From the NCBI RefSeq assembly GCF_000715075.1, contig NC_134082.1:138248948-138312947 (forward strand): a stretch of 64,000 nucleotides of DNA. Direction: 5' to 3'. Every line of letters begins with the position of its first letter. Position 1 is the first letter of the stretch. The notes below the pieces were generated by a model. It saw nothing but the letters and a program-made list of their open reading frames with translations, ran no database searches and was not told the DNA's origin. Made by a program: the position numbers and the translations under genes. This document shows positions 57,907-64,000 of the stretch, piece by piece. This DNA is from Nicotiana tabacum (taxonomy: Eukaryota > Streptophyta > Magnoliopsida > Solanales > Solanaceae).

Positions 57907-59632
57907 GGATCTACTCAAGATAAGCAAGGGAGTCCCGTACTCTGAGGTGGATAGAGGTTTTTCTACTCTGCAGTTCATATACTAGAGGTATGGGCATATA
58001 GGAGGGTTCGACGATCTGGAAAGCAGGGTTTGCAGCAGAGGGAATCGGACAAAATAGGATGAACATAGGCGGTTCGCCTTCATGGTAGCATTCTTGGGCA
58101 TTGTGGTGTTTCCTTGGAAAGACAAAATATTGATTTGAATGTGGTTGGAGTCGTCAAGGTCCTAATTACCAACAACAAAAGCACGTTTGCCCCTATGATA
58201 GTGTCCGAGATATACCGAGCTCTCACAGTCTGTAAAGCCGGGGCAGATTTTTTCGAAGGATGCAATTTGTTATTACAGATGTGGATGATCGAGCACTTGT
58301 GTCATCATCCTTAGTATATGAGCTATAGATCTACAAACGAAGGTTGAATTGAAGGATATAACACGAGGGTTTCAGGGCTCAAATTGCCAGAAGGGTCTGA
58401 AAACTGGGTATCTTGCCTTCGCGCCATCACTGCAGCACAAATAGGGTGAACATTGGGTTGGCTTCTTGTTGAAGAAATTGTGTACATGCCCGCCACGGGT
58501 CCTTACTTCCTCTTAATGGGACTCCGAGGCATTCAGCCTTATGCACCTTGTCGGGTGATGAGACAGTTAGGGAGGTGTCAGGTGGTACACCCAAACGAAG
58601 ATCTCAGTGTTTATGCAATCGAGGTTAGCACCAATGGCCAATTTCATGAAGAAACCGTTCATTCTATATGGAATGAATGCCAATACTTAACGGTAAACAC
58701 TCGAGTGCACGACCTATCAAGATGCGAAGTCTCACCTACTTATATTGCCTGGTACATGAAGAGAGACGTTGTAAGAGACGAGCCAGAACGGCCAACCAAA
58801 AAACCTCACATTCAAGAGTTCGTCGAGGCATCACAAGAACCGTGGGACTGGTTGGCCAAAGAGCGCGAATACCGGGCCGAAGTAGGCAAGCTGAAACAAC
58901 AGATTAAGGATCTGAAATTTGAGAACAGGGTGCAAGTTGCTGCCGATGAAGGAGAAAAGAACAAATTAGCCCAAGAAAATGAGGCTCTCAAGTCTTAGAT
59001 CCGACAAATGAGGATAGATGATGACAACCAGCAAAGGAGTCGGTCGGATGATAGATTGATTAATGGACTAAAGAAGGAAATCATTGAGCGCCGGGATGAC
59101 CTGAAGAAATCTGAGGGTGCCATAGCACAGCTCCGGGCACAATGGGAAAAAAGAACAAAAGAGTGCACACAGTACTTGCAGCAGGCGAAGAAGGAATATG
59201 AAAAAACCATCGCCAAACTAAAAGGAAAAATGACCACCCTTGAGGACAAGGCAGCTAAGCAAGCTGAAGCTTATGAAATCGAAAGTGGACACTGTTACGA
59301 TTTACTGGCTCAAATGGAAGATAAAATACTGTAGTTGCAGAGGCAGCATCTCCAGGATTCTCAGGTTTTGGGTGGCCGTAGTGATCAGATAGGGCACCTG
59401 CTCATAGAATAAGGTCGAACCAGAAACAAGATTGGGACTATTGCCCATGACATCATTAGGAGATGCCGAATGTGTAAAGACATGACCCGCACTACCTTCT
59501 TATCAGCAGTAATGATTTTTGTCAAGCGGACAATGTACGAACTGGAGCAACTTGAAAGGGATCTCGCACCTAAGCCCGCGGCAAGGCCGAATGATGCCTC
59601 GCGAGCACCAACTTTTGGAGCTTTAATGTAAT
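57907..59632 (+). pseudogene. Ogre-type ORF1 remnant (plant-mobile-domain-like, coiled-coil tail)
   Basis: Ogre elements carry an extra ORF before gag whose N-terminal part resembles plant mobile-domain proteins; its role is unknown. Here the pieces read ADFFEGCNLLLQMWMIEHL (58240-58300), then GWLLVEEIVYMPATGPYF, RVMRQLG and WNECQYLTV (58455-58700). The C-terminal part, in 58860-59335, is a long charged coiled coil (KLKQQIKDLKFENRV, KKEIIERRDDLKKSEGAIAQL). Stops at 58312, 58449, 58996, 59332 and 59409 and a frameshift near 58440 break it. The natural start is uncertain; the left end is cut. Confidence 0.75.
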
Positions 59633-60105
59633 TATAGTTCAAGTTAGTGTTTTTGTTTTTAGAGTCTGTTGTCTGTCTGTATGTTCCCTTTTGCATCAAA
59701 ATGTGTCAGTAGTTTTTTTTAGTCCGTAATTGGTTTTACTTTGGGTTTGTTCTCCTTTCCAAAAAATGTTTAGTTTGTATTATAATGTTTCAGTAAAGAA
59801 AATGGAAAATTCCCAAAATTTACTTTCGCATTTATGTGGCAGAACTACGCCCGGTCTGATTCATGTGGGGACATGATACGTAGGCAATCCGCATAAGATT
59901 CGACCACCACTAAAAAGGAAAGTTTGGAGGCACTTAAAAAAAGTCGGAATGACACATGCAGTCAGAACAAAGACATGATAGAAATGGTTAAACTTCTTAG
60001 GAACATTGCATCCCCAACGTGAAATTGCAATATGTGTTAAACTCTAACGCTAACAAGTTTGTTGTTGATCCAGAGATTTCGAAACAGTTAGCTCGTTAGA
60101 ACATT
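59633..60105 (+). other. Spacer between ORF1 and gag
   Basis: Non-coding, about 470 bp. It contains copy e of the four-helix motif (59843-59907) and a stretch (59940-60060) collinear with the gag leader of the first Ogre-type element (41820-41940). Confidence 0.7.
59843..59907 (+). other. Four-helix pseudoknot RNA motif, copy e
   Basis: P1 is CTACG 59845-59849 with CGTAG 59879-59883. P2 is TCATGT 59861-59866 with ACATGA 59871-59876, GGGG loop. P3 is GGTC 59853-59856 with GACC 59902-59905. P4 is AATC 59886-59889 with GATT 59897-59900. It is in the same relative position as copy b of the other element. Confidence 0.75.
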
Positions 60106-61894
60106 ATGGCAGATTACCATTACCACACAAGATCTAAAGGGCCCATTCCGAAAAGTATGTCTGGTTCGGACAAAAGTGTTTAGGAGGAAAAGACGGAGAT
60201 GCAAATGATGAAGGAGGAAGTAGACAGGTTGAGACAAGAGATAGCTGGGATGCACCTAGCCTAGGCTAGGGGACAAACCTCACCAATACCTCCCCCTACT
60301 CCTACCCTCTCACCGGCTCGGACTCCGGAACACCCTCTCGCTGGTCCATCAACGAGCTTCCCCATTGCCCAATACTATCAGGGGTTCCTATAATCCCCAA
60401 GCTCCACCACCCAAACAAAACCCTCTTCCACCAACTGTTCCTGTTTTCGTGGCACACGCCACATTGCAAAAATCATCGGATGATCCAGTGTTTCAGGTTC
60501 ACGACAACCAATACTATCCTCCCAAACTCACCTTCAAAGCACCCGAGCCATGCACTTACACCCCTCACCTTCTGCTCCCGGTAGAAACTGAGAGGCCGGC
60601 TAAGAATCTGGAGCAGAACGAAGTGCTTCGTAAAGTGAAAAGTCTAGAGCAATCCTTCAGGAATATGCATGGATTGGGCAGCCAAGTTAGTGTGGCCTAC
60701 AAAGATCTGTGTCCCTTCCCCGATGTTCAATTGTCGGCAGGTTTTAAGATGCCAAAGTTTGATCTATATGAGGGACATGGTGATCCCATGGCACATCTAT
60801 GAGGTTTCTGTAGTAAGATGAGAGGGGCAGGTAGAAAGGATGAGCTGTTGATAGCTTATTTTGGTCAAAGTTTAAGCGAGTCCGCACTGGAATGGTATAC
60901 GAGGCAGGATCCTAGCAGGTGGTATACCTGGGACGATCTAGCACAAGCATTTGCAGGTCACTTCCAGTATAACCTTGAGATCGTCCCTGACCGTCTCACA
61001 CTGTTGAAACTTGAGAAAACGCCTGGAGAGAGCTTCAGGGAATTCGGATTCCGTTGGAGAGAACAAGCAGCAAGAGTCGATCCACCAATGAGGCAAGGTG
61101 AAATGGTGGACTACTTCTTACAAACTTTGGAGTCAACTTACTTTGGTCACCTGGTGACGTCAGTTGGTTAATCTTTCAACGAAGTAGTAAAAATGGGTGG
61201 TATGGTTGAAGAGGGACTCAGGTCCAACAAGATAATGAGCTATTTGGCAATCAAGGCCACAACTCAGGATATCCAAAGAGGCACGGGAGGTGCGCTCGAG
61301 AAAAAGAAGAGAGAGGAGGTCGCAATAGTTGAAGCAGTTACTTGGTCCAGATCCAGAGGTCCTTTCACTCACTACCAACCCAGACCCCATCACCCAAATT
61401 ATCCACACACTTCATACAACCCTCCACAGCCCTATTATCCACCACAAGAACCACATTTCTCCGTCCATCACGCCCAAACTTACACCCAGCCTCCGGCACG
61501 CCCACAATGGCGTGCGTTGTTTCCCCAGAACACATATCCACCTCCACAAAACACATACCCACCTCCGCAAAGCACATATCCACCACCAAGGGCCTACAGG
61601 AATCCTTCAGGGCTAGGCTTCCGCGGAAATCAGGCTTTCAGGAGTGAAAGGGTGCACAGGCAGAGAACATTCACTCTGCTGGGAGAAACCTATACTACTC
61701 TGTTCCACAAATTGAGGCAATTAGGCCTATTGAGTCTTGTTGAGCCCAAATTGCCAAATCCCCTTCCCAAAAATCTGGACCACTTGGTAAGCTATGAATA
61801 TTGTTCGGGGGCTCCCGGACATGATACTGAGAAGTGTTGGAAGTTGAAGACTGCCGTACAAGATCTTATTGAAACAAATAGGATCGAGGTTTAG
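60106..61894 (+). pseudogene. gag: Ogre-type gag remnant (second element)
   Basis: It starts MADYHYHTRSKG at 60106. There are stops at 60181 and 60262 and a frameshift near 60390. One frame then runs to 61894 with only two nonsense changes (60800, 61169). Capsid words are GFKMPKFDLYEGHGDPMAHL, ALEWYTRQDPSRWYTWDDL and FQYNLEIVPDRL. A Pro/Tyr-rich linker contains short TYPPPQN repeats (61515-61590). The zinc-knuckle-like CSGAPGHDTEKC is at 61800-61840. Confidence 0.88.
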
Positions 61895-63241
61895 GCACTA
61901 GAGGCAAAATTGCGAGGCCCAGGGGTTAACTCGTTCGGGAAGGTGTTTTGCTCCCGCAAAATTCAGAAGGGACAATCCTATAACAATAAAGAAGCCAGTG
62001 ACGGAGGAAGAAGCAGGGGAGTTTTTAAAGAAGATGAAGGCATAGGACTACTCCATTGTAGAGCAGTTGAGGAAGACCCCGGCCCAGATTTCATTGCTAT
62101 CCTTGTTGATCCATTCAAGCGATCATTGTCGGACCTTAATGAAGATTCTGAAATAAGCCCATGTTCCGGAAAAGCTCTCAGTGAACCATTTGGAGAAAAT
62201 AGTGCAAAAAATCTTCGAGGTAAACCGAGTGACATTTTCTGACGATGAATTGCCGACAGAAGGTACAGAACACAACAAAGCCCTCTACTTGACCGTGAAA
62301 TGCGAAGACTCGGTGGTCACCCGGGTATTGATTGATAATGGGTCAAGCGCCAACATCTGTACTTTGAGTACTCTGAAAAAGCTGAAGGTTGATCATGACC
62401 GGATTCACAAGAACATCGTCTGCCTCCGAGGTTTTGATGGGGGTGGTACCGACACAGTAGGTGATATCATGCTAGAATTGACAATTGGTCCGGTCGAGTT
62501 CACCATGGAATTTCAAGTGATAGACGTGGCGGCGTCATACAATCTTCTGTTGGGGCGACCTTGGATCCACGCAGCCAAAGCAGTGCCTTCTACACTACAT
62601 CAGATGGTAAAATTTGAATGGGATAGACAAGAGATTGTGGTACACGGGGATGACGGTACAGGAGCCGTTAGTGATGCCATTGTGCCCTTCATAGAAACCG
62701 ATGATGATAAGGGCCCATGGGTTTATCAGATTTTTGACACAGTCTTAGTGGACAAAATTCCTGAGGGCGGGGGCCTTCCACTTCCCAGAATAGCAGCTGC
62801 AACCTTCATGATAGCCTCAGAAATGTTAAACAGCGGGTTTGTACCAGGAAAAGGTTTGGGGGTTGATCTGCAGGGTACTGTCCAGCCAGTTTCTTTGCCC
62901 AAGAACCTGGATACTTTCGGGCTAGGATTCAAGCCTACGACAGCAGATGTAAGGCGGGCCCAAAAATTGAAAAAGAAAGTTTGGATTCTTCCCAAGCCAG
63001 TTCCGCCTCTTTCCAGATCCTTTACCAGAGCAGGTAGTGGAAGGTTGTCAGTCCCCAAAATTCCCGGCCCCGTGATTGGGCCAGATGGAGATTTGAATGA
63101 GGGCTTTGAAAGGCTGTTCGCCGAAGTGAACATGATAGAAGCTGGAGAAGGTTCCAGTAAGGCAGACATACAGTTTGTGGGGCCTAGAGCCAATGTCAAC
63201 AATTGGACAGCTACTCATCTTCCTACTCGGAGGGAGTCTTG
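61895..63241 (+). CDS. Ogre-type protease with C-terminal G-patch, ends at the intron donor
   Basis: After a frame-shifted linker (61910-62242), the frame from 62181 is open to 63245. Around residues 48-60 it has VLIDNGSSANICTL, the retropepsin active-site triad D-x-G, and at about residue 120 the LLLGRPWIHAA block. Residues about 217-255 hold NSGFVPGKGLGVDLQGTV and FGLGFKPT, a G-patch-like Gly-rich motif; G-patches follow the protease in some retroviruses and bind RNA. The frame closes at TAG only if the intron is retained (WTATHLPTRRESW, stop); splicing at 63242 continues it into RT. The linker frameshift makes gag-pro expression doubtful. Confidence 0.8.
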
Positions 63242-63443
63242 GTAGTTAGCTCTGATTTTCCTTCCTGTTTTCTGGATTATTCCAGGGTTGTAATCCAGAT
63301 TTCTTTTTATTTTTATTGTGTTCATCAAAGTGTGAAACCTTGTTATCTCGTAATTCAATAAAATAAAAAATTTATTCTTTATTCCTTATTTTATTTTTTA
63401 TTTTTTTTTTAATTTTGTTTTCTTCTTTTCTTTTTCTGTACAG
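63242..63443 (+). other. Conserved intron between protease and RT (202 bp)
   Basis: Donor TTG|GTAGTT, a T-rich body and acceptor TGTACAG|TTCTC. Removing 63242-63443 joins TG+T and keeps the frame open from 62181 to the window end. The first Ogre-type element has the same intron (44067-44245). The body includes CAATAAAATAAA (about 63356), a possible polyadenylation signal. An intron here is an established Ogre trait. Confidence 0.8.
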
Positions 63444-64000
63444 TTCTCTTTATACTGGTCTTAATGACATGACGTGCATAAGGAATCCTCAGCCCAGTCT
63501 TAAAAATCAATCTAATCCCGAAATGATAGTTCAAGAAGTAGATTGTGGTTACGAATCAGAATATGATGATGAGGATGAAGCCTTCGAAGAAATTAGTAAG
63601 GAGTTAATTCACTTCGAAGAAAAACCCAAACCTAATTTGAATGACACAGAAGCCGTAAATTTAGGGGACACAGACAATGTCCGAGAGACTAAGATAAGTG
63701 TCCACCTCGAGCCAGAAATCAGGGAAGAACTTGTCAAAGCACTCATTGAATTCAAAGATATTTTTGCATGGTCGTACGATGACATGCCGGGCTTAAGCAC
63801 CGATCTAGTGGTTCACAAATTGCCCACTGACCCGACATGCCCTCCCATCAAACAGAAATTGAGGAAGTTCAAGACAAATATGAGTGTGAAGATTAAGGAA
63901 GAAGTAACCAAGCAGCTGCAAGCAAAGGTTATTCGGGTCACTCGATATCCTGATTGGTTGGCTAATGTGGTGCCAGTGCCGAAGAAAGATGGGAAGATCA
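63444..64000 (+). CDS. Ogre-type pol exon 2: linker and start of reverse transcriptase (partial)
   Basis: The frame set by the spliced junction is open through the window edge (about 185 codons). An acidic linker (YESEYDDEDEAFEE) is followed by REELVKALIEFKDIFAWSYD, MPGLSTDLVVHKLPTDP and, in the RT fingers, WLANVVPVPKKDGKI at the edge. The catalytic YxDD lies beyond 64000. With exon 1 it would encode the pro-RT-RH-integrase polyprotein. Confidence 0.87.

Larger units (their letters stand above)
57904..64000 (+). mobile_element. Second Ogre/Tat-like element, 5' end missing, runs off the window
   Basis: Order: ORF1 remnant, non-coding spacer with the four-helix motif, gag, protease with G-patch, intron, RT start. 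No LTR or primer site is visible on its left; it abuts the C LTR directly, so it is a truncated or recombined copy. Its protease and post-intron RT frame are open, which makes it the better preserved of the two Ogre-type elements. Confidence 0.85.

Overview
This 64 kb window is plant nuclear repeat DNA. I find no host gene, rRNA or tRNA. Everything I can assign belongs to nested, rearranged Ty3/gypsy LTR retrotransposons. The LTR heads beginning TGTAACGACCC, the initiator-Met primer sites (TGGTATCAGAGC type) and the Ogre/Tat elements suggest a large eudicot genome. Solanaceae, perhaps Nicotiana, is my guess from general familiarity and cannot be proved here.

Layout. (1) Positions 1-15972: a Tekay/Del-like chromovirus (A1, 133-8050, 5-bp target duplication ATAAG) sits inside the 5' LTR of an element with no recognisable gag-pol (B1; LTR 1-132 plus 8056-9458, core 9459-13832, 3' LTR from 13833, itself broken by an inverted LTR fragment). 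(2) 15985-31668: a second copy of that A-in-B arrangement (A2, B2), about 4% diverged where I compared it. This is a segmental tandem duplication. A1 lost protease, RT and RNase H; A2 keeps them but lost the integrase end and chromodomain. (3) 31873-57903: a third element (C) with a composite 5' LTR, split by an Ogre/Tat-type giant element (35232-54359, 19.1 kb, target duplication CTATG). (4) 57904-64000: a second Ogre-like element that lacks its 5' LTR, entering in ORF1 and continuing through gag, protease with a G-patch, a conserved spliceosomal-type intron and the start of RT, which runs off the window.

All the coding regions are pseudogenes, except that the last protease-intron-RT segment is open. 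The Ogre element at 35232-54359 has closely similar LTRs but a dead, internally deleted gag-pol, so it was probably copied in trans by relatives such as the one at 57904.

The most interesting content is non-coding. A motif of about 65 nt occurs five times in the two Ogre-type elements (40850, 41700, 45140, 49619, 59843). It has four helices whose base pairs change together between copies, including one crossing (pseudoknot) helix; the helix order is that of HDV-like ribozymes. Other covarying hairpins recur in the chromovirus LTRs, at LTR ends next to the primer site, in Ogre U5 and in the Ogre 3' tandem arrays. I read these pairings by eye; a covariance-model search would decide them.
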